Part shown: in pieces, positions 12,043 through 23,692 of the stretch
Position numbering within the stretch: position 1 is the stretch's first letter
Layout of the letters: every line of letters starts with the position of its first letter
Source of the DNA: Anodontia alba
Lineage: Eukaryota; Mollusca; Bivalvia; Lucinida; Lucinidae
DNA: 64,000 bases
Reading direction: 5' to 3'
NCBI GenBank assembly: GCA_964016985.1
Contig: OZ024823.1
Location: 63,074,514-63,138,513, forward strand
Translations under genes and position numbers: made by a program
Notes under the pieces: model-generated
Database searches by the model: none
The model's input: only the letters and a program-made list of their open reading frames with translations
Told to the model about the DNA's origin: nothing

Positions 12043-15000
12043 ATGGACCAGAGGACTAAAATTCTTAGCTATATTAAATGCCGTGTTAGGCTTAATATAG
12101 ATTCAAAGCAGATATTTAATGAATTGTGTGATATATTTGGGTCTCAGACCATTTCAATGCGCACAGTTTTTAGGTGGGTTAAAACTTTTAAAGCTGGGAA
12201 ATTTTCTGTTGAAGATGATACCCGTCCTGGAAGTTCTAAAACCTCTGCTAACATCGCTGCTGTAAAGATTGTGGTCGAACAGGATGCGCGATTGTCTGTC
12301 AAAGATATAGCTAGTTGTACTGGCATATCAGAAGGCAGTGTGCAAACAATTCTGAAAAAGCGTTTGGACCTGTGAAAGGTTTGCGCTAGGTGGGTACCTC
12401 ATTTGCTCACTGAGGAGCAAAAGACACAACGCCTTAAATGTGCCCAGGAACTTTTGAAAACATTCAAAGGCTGTAATAGTCGGGTTATTTCTAACTTGCT
12501 AACAGGTGATGAAACCTGGGTGCACATGTCTGAGCCACAAAGAAGGGCTGATAATAAGTAATGGAAGCGAAAAGATAAACAAGAGGACCATGATGGTCCT
12601 ATATCGCTCATCTGACCAAACAGATTTGCATATTTACTGTTTAAGTTTCAGCCAAGTTCACTGCTCTAGGATTTTTGTATAAACTTTATAGCACTAACCA
12701 CCCCCTAACCCCTCCACCACACCCCTGGCCATGTTTTTTTACAAATCTTGATGACTTGAACTGAATCTTAAAAGAGAGTCACCAAAGGAACATTTCTGCC
12801 AAGTTATATTGGAATTGGTCCAGTGGTTTAAAAAGTTTTATATAGCTATAAAGCCCTATGCCCTAACGGCCATGTTTTTTGACGAATCATGACAGCTTGA
12901 ACAAACTTGGTAGAGGGTCACCAAAGGAACATTCCTGCCAAGTTATATTGAAATCTGTTCAGTGGTTTCTGACAAGAAGATTTTTAAAGTTTTCTATTTA
13001 GATATATAGGGAAAACAAGCCCCACCCCATGGCAGCCATGTTTTTTGACGAATCATGCTTGCTTGTACAATCTTGATAGAGGTTCACCAAAGCAACATTC
13101 CAGCCAAGTAATATTGAAATCGGTCATGGGGTATGTGACAAGAAGAATTTTAAAATTTTCTATGCAGATATATATGAAAAATAAGCCCCATCCCCCTGGG
13201 GGCCATGGTTTTTGACGTATCATGAAGGCTTGAACAATCTTGGTAGAAGGTCACCAAAGCAACATTCCTGCCAAGTTACATTGAACTCGGTCCAACTGTT
13301 TCTTACAAGAAGATTTTTAAAGTTTTCTATATAAATATATAGGGAAAATAAGCCCCGCCCCCTAGCGGCCATGTTTTTTGATGAATCATAACGGCCTGAA
13401 CAATCTTTGCAGAGGGTCACCAAAGAAACATTCCTGCCAAGTTGTATTGAAATCGGTCCATTGGTTTCTGAAAAGAAGATTTTTAAAGTTTTATATATAG
13501 ATATATAGGGAAAATAAGCCCTGCCCCCAGCAGCCATGTTTTTTGACGAATCATGATTACTTAAACAATCTTAGTAGAGGGTCACCAAGGAAAAATTTCT
13601 GCAGTTATAATGAAATCGGTTCAGTGGTTTCTAACAAGAAGAGTTTTAAAGTTTTCTATATAGCTATATAAGGAAAATAAGCCCCGACTACTGGCGGCCA
13701 TGTTTTTTGACGAATCATGACGGCTTGAACAATCTTGATAGAGGGTTACATAAGAAACATTCCTGCAAAGTTACATTGAAATCGGTCAAGTGCTTTCTGA
13801 AAAGACTATTAAAATTTTCTATATAGATAAATTATATAGGAAAATAAGCTCCGCCCCCTAGTGGCCATGTTTTTTGACAAATCATAACGGCTTGAACAAT
13901 CTTGGTAAAGGGTCACCAAGGAAACATTTCTGCGAAGTTATATTGAAATCAGTCCTGTGGTTTCTGACGACAAGATTTTTTCAAGTTTTCTATATAGAAT
14001 TATATCGAAAATAAGCCCCGCACCCCCTAGCGGCCATGTTTTTTGACAAATCATGTCGGCTTGAACAATCTTGATAGAGGGTCACTAAGGAAACATTTCT
14101 GCCAAGTTATATTGAAATCGGTCCAGTCGTTTATGACAAGAAAATTTTTTAATTTTTCTATATAGATATATAGGGAAAATAAGCCCCGCCCCCTGGCGGC
14201 AATGTTTTTTGACGAATCATGACTGCTTGAACAATCTTGATAGAGGGTTACCAAAGAAACAGCAATGTTATATTGAAATAGGTCCAGTGGTTTCTGGAAA
14301 GAAGAACATTAAAGGTTTCTATATAGATATATAGGGAAAATAAGCCCCGCCCCTAGCGGCCATGTTTTTAACAACCCATGATGGCTTGAACAATCTTGGT
14401 AGAGGGTCACCAAGGAAACATTTCTGCCAAGTTGTATTGAAATCCATCCAGTGGTTTCTGACAAGAAGATTTTCTTAAAGTTTTCTATATAGATATATAG
14501 GGAAAATAAGCCCCGCTCCCTAGCGGCCATGTGTTTTGACAAATCATGTCGGCTTGAACAATCTTGATAGAGGGTCACTAAGGAAACATTTCTGCCAAGT
14601 TATATTGAAATCGGTCCAGTCGTTTATGACAAGAAGATTTTTAAAGTTTTCTATATAGATATATAGGGAAAATTAACCCCGCCCCCTAGCGGCCATGTTT
14701 TATTAACGAATCATGGCGGCTTGAACAATCTTGCAACAGGATCACCAAAGGAACATTTCTGCAAAATCATATGGAAATCGGTCCAGTGGTTTCTGACAAG
14801 AAGATTTTTTAAGTTTTCCATATAGATATATAAGGTAAATAAGCCCCGCCCCCCTGGCGGCCATGTTTTGTGACAAATCCAAATGGCTTGAACAATCTTG
14901 CAACAGGATCACCAAAGGAACATTTCTGCAAAATCATATGGAAATCGGTCCAGTGGTTTCTGACAAGAAGATTTTTAAAGTTTTCTATACAGATATACAG

Positions 15001-16733
15001 TGGAAATATAAGCCCGGACCCCTGGCAGCCATGTTTTTTGACAAATCCAAATGGCTTGAACAATCTTGGTACAGGATCACCAAAGGAACATTTCTGCAAA
15101 ATTATATGGAAATCGGTCCAGTGGTTTCGGACAAGAAGATTTTTAAAGTTTTCTATATAAATATATAGGGAAAATAAGCCCCGCCCCCTGGTGGCCATGT
15201 TTTTTGACGAATCCAAATAGCTTGAACAATCTTGGTAGAGGATCACCAAAGGAACATTTTTGCAAAATTATATTGAAATCGGTCCAGTGGTTTCGGACAA
15301 GAAGATTTTTAAAGTTTTCTATATAGATTATATAGGAAAAAAAGCCCCGCCCCCTGGCGGCAATGTTTTTTGACGAATCCAAATGTCTTGAACAATCTTG
15401 GTAGAGGATCACCAAAGGAAAATTTCTGCAAAGTTATATTGAAATCGGTCCAGTGGTTTCGGACAAGAAGATTTTTAAAGTTTTCTATATAGATATATAG
15501 GAAAAATAAGCCCCGCCCCCTGGCGGCCATGTTATTTGACGAATCCAAATGGCTTGAACAATCTTGGTAGAGGATCACCAAAGGAACATTTCTGCAAAAT
15601 TATATTGAAATCAGTCCAGTGGTTTCGGACAAGAAGATTTTTAAAGTTTTCCATATAGATATATGGGGAAAATAAGCCCCGCCCCCTGGCGGCCATGTTT
15701 TTTGACAAACCCAAATGTCTTGAACAATCTTGGTAGAGGATCACCAAAGGAACATTTCTGCAAAATTATATTGAAATCTGTCCAGTGGTTTCGGACAAGA
15801 AGATTTTTAAAGTTTTCTATATAGATATATAGGGAAAATAAGCCCCGCCCCCAGGCGGCCATGTTTTTTGACGAATCCGAATGGCTTGAACAATCTTGGT
15901 AGAGGATCCACAAAGGAACATTTCTGCAAGATTATATTGAAATCGGTCCAGTGGTTTCTGACAAGAAGATTTTTTAAGTTTTTAGTTAAAAAATCTATTT
16001 TTAGCTCCTGTGACCTAGATATGCAACGGACCGGAACCATTTGAACAACTTTGAAAGAGGACCAACCAAGGATCATTCCTGTGAAGTTTGGTCAAAATCC
16101 AATCAGTGGTTTAGGAGGAGATGTTGTTTAAAGATTGTGGACAGACGGACGTACGGACGACGACGACGACGGACGGTGAGTGATCACAAAAGCTCACCTT
16201 GAGCCTTCAGCTCAGGTGAGCTAAAAACGTCCATGTATTGCGAAGAGAACCGTAAGTTCGAAAAAGATGTTGTACGCAATTTTCTTTAATTCAAATGGGC
16301 CAGTCGTTCAAGTGCCTTGTCCATCTGTTCATAGTCACTGGCCGATTCTACAAGAATTCTGTACTGAAGAAAGTGAAAGAGTTTTACAATAAGAAACGAC
16401 CAAGCAAAGGATGGCCAGGAGTCCACCTTTTACATGACAACGCCTCCTCTCATAAGTGTGAGGTTGTTAAGTCTTTTTTTGGCTTCTGAAAAGGTGAAAG
16501 TTTTAAACCATCCACCTTATTCACCTGGCCTGAGTCCCTGTGACTTCTTTTTATTTCCAAGGCTTAAGAAAATGCTTTCTGGAATAAGTATACGTCTAGG
16601 AGTTCTCTTGGCAGCGCTATTTATCAGTGTCTCCAACAGATACCAAAAGAAGACTATTTATCTGCTTTTTGCGACTTGGTAAAAGGGTTACATAAATGTT
16701 TCAGTATAGGGGGAATTCTTTGAAGGTTTGTAA
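12043..16733 (+). pseudogene. Mariner transposase of M2, interrupted
   Basis: Starts MDQRTKILSYIKCR and carries the HTH region (MRTVFRWVKTFKAGKFS; DIASCTGISEGSVQTILKK). A CTG-TGA at about 12370-12375 replaces the CTG-AGA of M3, so it has a nonsense codon. The frame then reaches LLTGDETWVHMSEPQR with the first catalytic Asp. Element B enters at 12590. After 16225 the remainder shows LLHDNASSHKCEVVKSF (second Asp), SPGLSPCDFFLFPRLKK (third Asp) and a degraded C-terminus, with further frameshifts. DD34D spacing as in M1, but the protein is a different mariner lineage. Confidence 0.9.
12590..16224 (+). mobile_element. Tandem-core element B (Helentron/pearl-like, type I)
   Basis: Complete by structure. 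The 5' end is CAAGAGGACCATGATGGTCC, which contains a palindrome, followed by CGCTCATCTGA, the subterminal repeat. A short leader follows, then about 20 units of ~165 bp (12730-15960), a unique 3' flank with ACGG/GACGAC microsatellite, and the hairpin ending CTCAGGTGAGCTAA. It lies inside mariner M2. M3 has six A where B is inserted; M2 has three before B and, if B ends at CTAA, three after, so no target-site duplication is needed. The 3' flank is nearly identical to that of element A. Confidence 0.85.
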
Positions 16734-16806
16734 TAAAAATATGTTTGATAAAACGTAGCACTGAAGTAATCCGAATCCAGTGACAAAACTTTTTGCAGGA
16801 CCCTCG

Positions 16807-17124
16807 TAGTGAGAACCACAGATTTTCCAGGGAGCCTACGTTATGATAAAAGTCAATGATACATCTGATTAATTTTGGCTCGGCCCCTACTATATTCATA
16901 TTATATTCATATTGTAGGTTATATTGCTCAAGCAGGGTTATAAAGGATTGTTTTGTCCATTAGATTTTCTAAATGGCCTGTAAAATTTTCAAAAGGCCCA
17001 GCAAAATTTTGAAAAAAAAGATGCATTGAAATGAATGGGACATGGACTGTTGACCCATGTTATGGGCAGATGGGAGTATCCGAGGGAAACTGTTACAGTA
17101 GAAGTGAATAACAATCTTATGTTC
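16807..17124. other. Non-coding spacer
   Basis: No gene or repeat recognised between M2 and the TTAA-flanked MITE. Confidence 0.4.
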
Positions 17125-17128
17125 TTAA

Positions 17129-17887
17129 CCCTTATCCTGCTATTCATATCTATTTACCTTTCAAGTGGTTGGACTATTTGACTGTGTCTCAAGACCTCTA
17201 GAAACAAAGCTCAACCTTTGTTCTATGTTGTCCCACAGAGGGAGGGGACGTACTTTAACACAAACCTTATTAGTCTGCGTTCAAGGTCAGTCAGTGAAAT
17301 AATTCACCAAAGCCAGTCAGATTTCACTACTTCTTTTTTGCGGTCTCACACCTACCCGATCATATAGGTTCCTGTGTCAACCATGTAGATTATACTTAAA
17401 CAACTTCATGTGATAGAAGTACAGAGATGGTAGATGTATCAAGTTACTAACAATGCAAGTTATCGAATTCTTCTTGCAATACCCATGTTTTTGATTGATT
17501 GTGTTGGGGTTTAACGACACGTCAACCCTTGTGGGTCATTTTGTGTCGTCTCCCAGAGAAAGGGAGAAAAGAGATAGAAGAGATAGTAGAGGAGATGAAA
17601 GAGACGATTAGGGAAGAAATAGGAACAGGAATGAAAGTGAAGAAACAGAAGAAATAAAAACATTCCCCCTCTACCCTTACCTGCTACAAGGATAGCAGGC
17701 CTTGCCCAACTGTAAGCCAATTTCAGTTGGACGCCCCGGTGACGTAAGATACATGACACCATTGCCACTCCCGACCACCCCCTGCAATACCCATGCTAGA
17801 GTTCGGATTAAAGTCGGTGAAAGATGCGGGGAAAAACGGGTACCCCTTCTGTAGAGTAGATCAGAGGAAAATGCAGCAGGATAAGGG
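17129..17887. mobile_element. piggyBac-type MITE P3, split by a SINE
   Basis: Ends CCCTTATCCTGC and GCAGGATAAGGG are inverted, each flanked by TTAA (17125-17128 and 17888-17891). TTAA duplication and CCC...GGG ends are hallmarks of piggyBac elements. Without the SINE at 17488-17782 it is about 450 bp and has no ORF, so it is non-autonomous. The ends match P1 and P2 at 36.9-38.2 kb, and GGTACCCC-type sequence near the right end resembles theirs, but the interior differs. Confidence 0.8.
17488..17782 (-). mobile_element. SINE2, copy a
   Basis: About 295 bp flanked by a perfect 13-base target-site duplication, TGCAATACCCATG (17475-17487 and 17783-17795). Read on the minus strand it starts GGGGTGGTCGGGAGTGGC and ends GTTAAACCCCAACACAATC. 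A second copy with its own duplication is at 31320-31596. Long duplications of this kind indicate LINE-driven insertion. I do not see convincing tRNA A and B boxes, so the promoter type is unknown. The body has a purine-rich stretch that accounts for ORFs seen on both strands. Confidence 0.85.
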
Positions 17888-17891
17888 TTAA

Positions 17892-18858
17892 GAAAAGTCC
17901 CCTGGTGCGGAAAAAAAGATTAAGTCTTTGTAATAAACATAACAGTGAAGAGAATAAAATGTGATAGGATAAAAAGGTGGAGCTGAAAATAAGGTTATGA
18001 AAAGATTTTTAGAACCTCTTTCGATAAGTAGGCTATAATCCCCGGTACAAAATAGACTAGATCCGCGTGGACGGCACACAGTGGAAGCTATTTTTAGAAT
18101 CGCCTGACCTTTGTGACAGTGCAATATGCGCCAAAGTAAACAAACCTCAAAAGAAACTTGCACCTGAGTTCGTGTAATGGAAGGAGTAATTTCTACCTAT
18201 AGTTTTTTGGTTTGTTTTTCATTTTTTTGCAAACGTTATGTAATAAATAAATATGAATTGATAAATTGATAGCACAATTTAGGAAAAATACTGATTTTGA
18301 GCTCTTTTTGTTTGTGGACTTTCTCTGCTCCCGGAATACGAGTTGACAGCGCATTTAAAATCTTGAATATCTTTCTGTCTAGAAAAAGAATCTTTTCCCA
18401 TTTCTGTTTCTGCACATTTGTTACTAGCCATTGTCCAATAATCCATTAAACTATTTGGCAGTTTTCAATTTCAGAAGCAAAAATAAACATTCACTTTACA
18501 TGTAGTTTGCGTTATTTTCTGGCAAGATCGCCTCTGTTTATTTTTATCAAAAGCTAAAAATAGCCTGGAAATTCCGGAAAAAACGCACGTGAACTCGAAG
18601 ATTGCTAAGGATACTAAGTAAACTTTAGTTTAGAAAATCTCAGCTAAGAAAGTTCTTAAGTCGGTTTATAAATACCAACTTAAGATTTTTTCTCAGGTAA
18701 GATTATTTTTTAAGATAAGATGAGAACTTAAAAAATCTAAGATTCTTTATAGCAACCACCCCTGAACTATTTGTCTGTACAGTCTTGGTTGGGCCTGCGG
18801 GTGTGCCAGAAAAAAGTGCTCAATGAATGACAAACACAGCAGGCTATGACTGAATTAC
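17892..18858. other. Non-coding, with palindromic stretch near 18650-18690
   Basis: No gene. CTTAAGTCGGTTTATAAATA followed by CCAACTTAAG (18656-18685) forms a hairpin, and further TTAAGA motifs to about 18750 make this a likely MITE relic whose ends I cannot place. Confidence 0.4.
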
Positions 18859-18871
18859 TCCTTCATTTAGG
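18859..18871 (+). repeat. Candidate target-site duplication, left
   Basis: TCCTTCATTTAGG is identical to 23693-23705, immediately outside the Penelope-like element's right inverted arm. Thirteen bases fit the variable-length duplications of Penelope-like elements. Confidence 0.65.
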
Positions 18872-19240
18872 AAAATGGTCAAAGAAATAAGACAAAACAC
18901 AGCTTTTTTTATGTTTCGACTTCACGTCTTCTTCAGAACTAAACACCATATTGAAAAGCATTAAACGTCACGTCTGTTTGTGGAAACGTAACGCGACATT
19001 ACGCGGCAAATAACATATGCAACACTACTTTACCAGAACATTCAAACCCGAGTATATGAAAAGAGCCATATCAAGCAGCGAACAAGAAAGGCGCAGATCA
19101 GACTGCGTGGATGCACAGGCTGGTCCACACCTATCTCGCTCGCAAAGGCATAAAGTAGGTTTTTTCATGATTTTTCCACAGTAAAATGTGACAAAATGGA
19201 TCAAAATCAATTGATACAAAGTATCTTGAAGAATTGAAAA

Positions 19241-20365
19241 AATATCTTTAGCAAAGAAACTAACATTTTGTGCAATATTCATTACTATGCAAACATTTTT
19301 ACTCGGGCATTAACAAAAAACAAAAAAAAAAAAAAAAAAAACAGAGGCAAATATCCTGAAAGTAGCAAAATACTTCGTTACAACTCACATCAGCCTACGC
19401 ACACGCACAGGCTGGTCCAAATTTATGCCAAAAGTAATAGGAAAGCCACGGACAGTAGTTAAATGCGAACAATAAAATCACGAAAAAGGCAAGGAATCCA
19501 TGCATGCGCAATGTACAGCCCGCATTCGCATCCACAACGTAAGCGCATGAGCATGCGGATGCGTATGTGGATACCGCGCCCATAGAATCCCTGCCCCAGG
19601 CTGATATAGGATCCTACCACTGGCACCCCATAATACTACACAGAAAAGGCAAAGAATCCACACATGCGCAACATATACAGCCCGAAACCGCATCCATAAG
19701 CGCATACGCATATGTAAGCATATGAGCGTGCAGATGCGTACGCAGATCGCGCGCCCATAAAACCTCTGCCTTAAACAAAGTAGGGGCGTAGGATGATATA
19801 GGATCCTACCGCTCGCACACCATAATACCAAATGACAGTTATATTGAAGGTTCGATCGGAAGTATACATATCGAGCAGAAAATTCAAAGCAAGCAGCCAA
19901 CCCTCATTTCCAAAATTATTTTGAATAGCAAGCGCAGAAATTGTGCTATAAAGAAAATAAGATCCTTATACATATATTTAATGAATTATAAGTTAAAGAA
20001 AATCAGACGGATAGATTTGTGTAAAACGGAAGCGGAGCGTGGCTGAACAGCCACGGGTTCAGCCACGCTCGGATGTAATTACATAAAGAAAAGACCTAGC
20101 GGGCATACAACGTCGACCCAACGTCGGTTCAATGTCTTGACGTAGAATCAACGACGAATCGACGATGCCCCAACGCTATGCGCCCACTGGGAGGATTAGC
20201 TGCATACTCCAAAATTCCTATTCAACATTGTATATCAACTTTGTATTTAGTCCGCTGGGAAACTTTGTTTCTAGTTTGTGGATCCAGTAAGTTTCCTTTA
20301 ACAGCTCTTCCATATCGTCCGGAGCAATGTCTACAGGCATGAAACTGAAGTCACTGAAACTATGA
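19241..20365 (-). repeat. Left inverted arm of the Penelope-like element
   Basis: Inverted match to 22778-23692, reaching from the last ~50 codons of the GIY-YIG domain to the 3' UTR. It has an extra 156 bp (20027-20182) that the right arm lacks. Much of it alternates ATGCGCATACGC-like sequence, which gives chance ORFs in both arms. Confidence 0.85.
20027..20182. other. 156-bp segment present only in the left arm, with perfect hairpin
   Basis: The left arm contains this block between sequences that are contiguous in the right arm. It includes GAGCGTGGCTGAAC (20035-20048) and its exact inverse (20057-20070), a 14-bp stem with an 8-base loop, followed by degenerate CAACGTCG repeats (20110-20175). 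It is either an insertion into the left arm or a deletion from the right. Confidence 0.7.
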
Positions 20366-22584
20366 TCTTCAGCATTAAAGTGTGTAGCAACATGAGTTGA
20401 GAAGTCTGGGTCCTTGAAATTAGTGATGTCAAATTTGTGACTGTTCATTCTTTTCGACACTTGTTGACTAGTTTGCCCAACGTACTGCTTGTCACATTTT
20501 TTATATGAAACGAGGTAAATAACATTTCTTGTAGTGCAGTTTGTATCATAGTTCAGTTTAAATGAAGTACACTTTTATGAACTAAAAAAATGATCACTTT
20601 CAACAATGCGTGAACAATGAGTGCATCTCGGTCTCTTACATTTAGAGAAAAAAAACTTAAAATCTGACGGTTCTGAAAATTTCGACTTCACAAGTATATC
20701 CTTTATATTTCGAGGACGTTTGTATGCCATCACAGGTTTATATTTATGCAGTTGTTTTACAGATGAGTTACTAGAGAGTTGTAACAAATCCCAATATCTG
20801 ATTATGATATATCCTATGTTAGGTAAAGACTGGTTATATTCGATAACAAAAGAAATTATATTTAAACTATTGTCTTTTTGTCTTTTGAACTGGGCACCAA
20901 AGCCTCACTTTGGGAAAGTTTACATACTTCATTAAACCCATAAATAATAATAGCTTCTGGATAGTTCCTTGCAATGAAGAACTCTCTGAGATCAGTTAAA
21001 GCATTTGAAAATCTGCATTATCAGACATAATCGGCCGGTAGCGTTTTGCTTGACTGTAAGGAATGCCATTCTTACACGCCCTGGGATGACATGATGAATA
21101 CTCAATGTATTGACGAATGTTGGTACTTTTTACATGTACACTTGTTGACATGTAATTATTCTGTAGCAAAATGTCCACATCCAAAAAAGATACTTTTGTT
21201 TCAGAAATGTCATACGTAAATTTGATGTATGGATGAAAATTGTTAAGACACTTGATAAATTCATGTAATATATCGAGACTGTGTGTCCAAACCATAAAAA
21301 TGTCGTCTAAAAACCTTAACCAAAGTGTTGGCTTTTCAGGACAAATTTTCATGAAATCCATCTCAAATTTACCCATAAAAAGGGAAGCATATGCCGGCCA
21401 TAGAACTACCCATGGCCGTACCCATTCTCTGACGATAACAAATGTTATTGAATTTGAAATAATTGTTTTTCAAAACTAGTTCAATAAGTGAACAAACGTT
21501 ATCTATAGACAAACTGCCACTACTATGGCCATTATTCTCAAGAAAATACCGACACGCTTCAATACCGTCTTCATGGGGGCTACTAGTGTACAATGAACTA
21601 ACATCAAGAATGACTAAGTAAGTCTTCTGGCATGTTATTTGAAATTGTTTAAGTTTTGTGATAAAGTCAGTGGTATCTTTGACATAAGACGGTAGTGACT
21701 GCATGTGGGGTTTCAAAATATAATCTATATATTTCGAAACATTGTCAGTGTGTGAGTTACAAGCAGAAACAATAGGACGACCTGGGTATCCTATAGGAAG
21801 TGCATCATCACATGATTTATGTATTTTTGGAAGAATGTAGAATTGAGGAATACGTATACTATCGGGTAATGCATCAAATTCTTCACATATATTCTCATTC
21901 TGTTCACTGATTTCTCTGATGCAGTTTAAAACATTCTTTTCAACAGTATCTGAAAATTCCATATCAAGCTTTTCATAGTATGTTTCATTGTTTAGCTGTC
22001 TTTCAACTTCTTGAAGGTAATTACCTTTGTCCATTATCACTATAGTACTTGATTTATCTGCTTTCTTGATAATAATGTCAGGATTGTTGGGCAGGCGTTG
22101 TAGACTTTTTAGTTCTTCTTTGGATATGTTTGTAGAGGTAGGTAGACTTTTTAGGGAGCGAATTAAGAATTTCTTGATGTATGGCCTCAATGTAGAAATC
22201 CAGGTATGTATCCCGTCCAGCAGAAGGGGTAAATGTAGATTTCCTCTTGTTAAAGGAAGGCATTTCTTTATACTCGCTTGAATTTTTATTTCCTAAAGCG
22301 TCGTTGTCGGGTTTTTTGTAAAAGTATTCTTTCAGACGTAACCTTCTACTAAAATTGAATGTCTCTTCTGCGAGTTTTATAATGTCATGGTTCCTAGTCT
22401 TCGGACAAAACGATAACCCTTTTTCAAATAGAATAAAATCAGTGTCTGTGAGAAGCTTACTAGATAGATTCAGAACTGTTGCTTTCCCTCTTTGAATCTG
22501 GCGTTTCCTCTTCTTTGAGCGTTTCCAGTCTTTTTTGTTCTGTGCTCTAATGAACCGCCTGTTTTTGCGTTTTCTACCAGCCAT
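20218..22584 (-). pseudogene. Penelope-like reverse transcriptase/GIY-YIG endonuclease, decayed
   Basis: The N-terminus (MAGRKRKNRRFIRAQNKK) is basic, followed by KGLSFCPKTRNHD. The RT region has KADKSSTIVIMDKGNY, FYILPKIHKS, GRPIVSACNS, LDVSSLYTS, GTAMGSSMA and the catalytic RFLDDIF (the YxDD-equivalent). The C-terminal part has CKRPRCTHCSRI, then VIYLVSYKKC and YVGQTSQQVSKRMNSH of the GIY-YIG nuclease, and ETYWIHKLETKFPSGLN. RT would copy the element RNA primed at a nick made by the nuclease. Frame changes occur near 22130, near 21390 (after SSMA) and near 21000 and 20850, with a stop near 20576, so it is inactive. Confidence 0.9.
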
Positions 22585-22777
22585 TTCACAGTTTGACCTA
22601 ATTGATTCAGCTGGTTTTGAATGTTAAGCGCACTGGGCCCCCCACATAGGGCCTCGGCGAATGTTTTCTTCGTGCCCTGGGGTTTCGTGTTTTCTGAATT
22701 CTGATTTGGCGATTGTGCGCATTGATCCCTAGCGGGAAGACTACTCTGGGTTTGTGCACTTACAGTCGCTTTAAAGT

Positions 22778-23692
22778 CATAGTTTCAGTGACTTCAGTTT
22801 CATGCCTATAGACCTTGTTCCGGACGATATGGAACGGCTGTTAAAGGAAACTTACTGGATCCACAAACTAGGAACAAAGTTTCCCAGTGGACTAAATACA
22901 AAGTTGATATACAATGTTGAATAGGAATTTTGGAGTACGCAGTTAATTCTCCCAGTGGGGGATTTACACAAATCTATCCGTCCGATTTTTTTTTTTTTTT
23001 TAACTTATAATTCATTAAATATATGTATAAGGATCTAATTTTCTTTATAGCACATTTTCTGTGCTTGCTATTCAAAATACTATTGGAAATGAGGGTTGGC
23101 TGCTTGCTTTGAATTTTCTGCTCTATATGTATACTTCCGATCGAATCTTCAATATAACTGTCATTTGGTATTATGGTGTGCGAGCGGTAGGATCCTATAT
23201 CATCCTGGGCGCCTACTTTGTTTAAGGCAGAGGTTTTATGGGCGCGCAATCTGCTTACGCATCTGCACACTCATATGCTAACATATGCGTATGCGCTTGT
23301 GGATGCGGGTTCGGGCTGTATATGTTGTGCGTGTGTGGATTCTTTGCTTTTTCTGTGTAGTATTATGGGGTGCCAGTGGTAGGATCCTATATCAGCCTGG
23401 GGCAGGGATTCTATGGGCGTGGTATCCACGTACGCATCCGCATGCTCATGTGCTTACGTTGTGGATGTGTGCGGGCTGTACATTGCGCATGCATGGATTC
23501 CTTGCCTTTTTCGTGATTTTATTTTTGGCATTCAACTACTGTCCGTGGCTTTCCTATTACTTTTGGCATAAATTTGGACCAGCCTGTGCGTGTGCAGGTT
23601 GATTTTTTTTTTTTTTTTTGTTAATGCCCGAGTAAGAATGTTTGCATAGTATTGAATATTGCACAAAATGTTAGTTTCTTTGCTAAAGATAT
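22778..23692 (+). repeat. Right inverted arm (5'-truncated Penelope-like copy)
   Basis: Reads on the + strand as the last ~50 codons of the GIY-YIG protein (FSDFSFMPIDLVPDDMERLL ... GLNTKLIYNVE, stop at about 22922), then the 3' UTR. It is the inverted counterpart of 19241-20365 and ends directly at the candidate duplication. Confidence 0.85.

Larger units (their letters stand above)
11833..16806 (+). mobile_element. Mariner element M2, split by element B
   Basis: The left part (11833-12589) and right part (16225-16806) together make a mariner of about 1340 bp, colinear with M3 at 53371-54690. The terminal inverted repeats read GGGTCGTGCAAAAAGTTCTGTCAC on the left and the inverse of GGGTCCTGCAAAAAGTTTTGTCAC on the right. 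TA flanks both ends (11831-11832 and 16807-16808). The 3635 bp between the halves are element B. Confidence 0.95.
18872..23692 (-). mobile_element. Penelope-like element with large inverted arms
   Basis: A 4.8 kb insertion bounded by a 13-base duplication. On the minus strand it comprises, from the right: an inverted 5'-truncated copy of its own 3' end (22778-23692), the reverse transcriptase/GIY-YIG reading frame (22584-20218), the 3' region (19241-20217) and a further 3' tail (18872-19240) absent from the right arm. Penelope-like elements often carry such partial second copies (pseudo-LTRs). Here the partial copy is inverted, making a snap-back structure. The coding region has several frameshifts and stops. 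Confidence 0.85.

Noticed and set aside
5876..16224. CRISPR-like interpretation of the regular arrays
   Set aside because: Units are contiguous 145-187 bp tandem repeats without short direct repeats plus unique spacers, in a eukaryotic context.
17488..17782. tRNA or 5S origin of SINE2
   Set aside because: No convincing A box/B box pair or 5S internal control region could be aligned by eye, so the promoter class is left open.
19478..19900. 140-codon frame rich in Cys/Arg, mirrored at 23096-23602
   Set aside because: Both lie in the inverted arms (3' UTR) of the Penelope-like element, differ by indels and resemble no protein.
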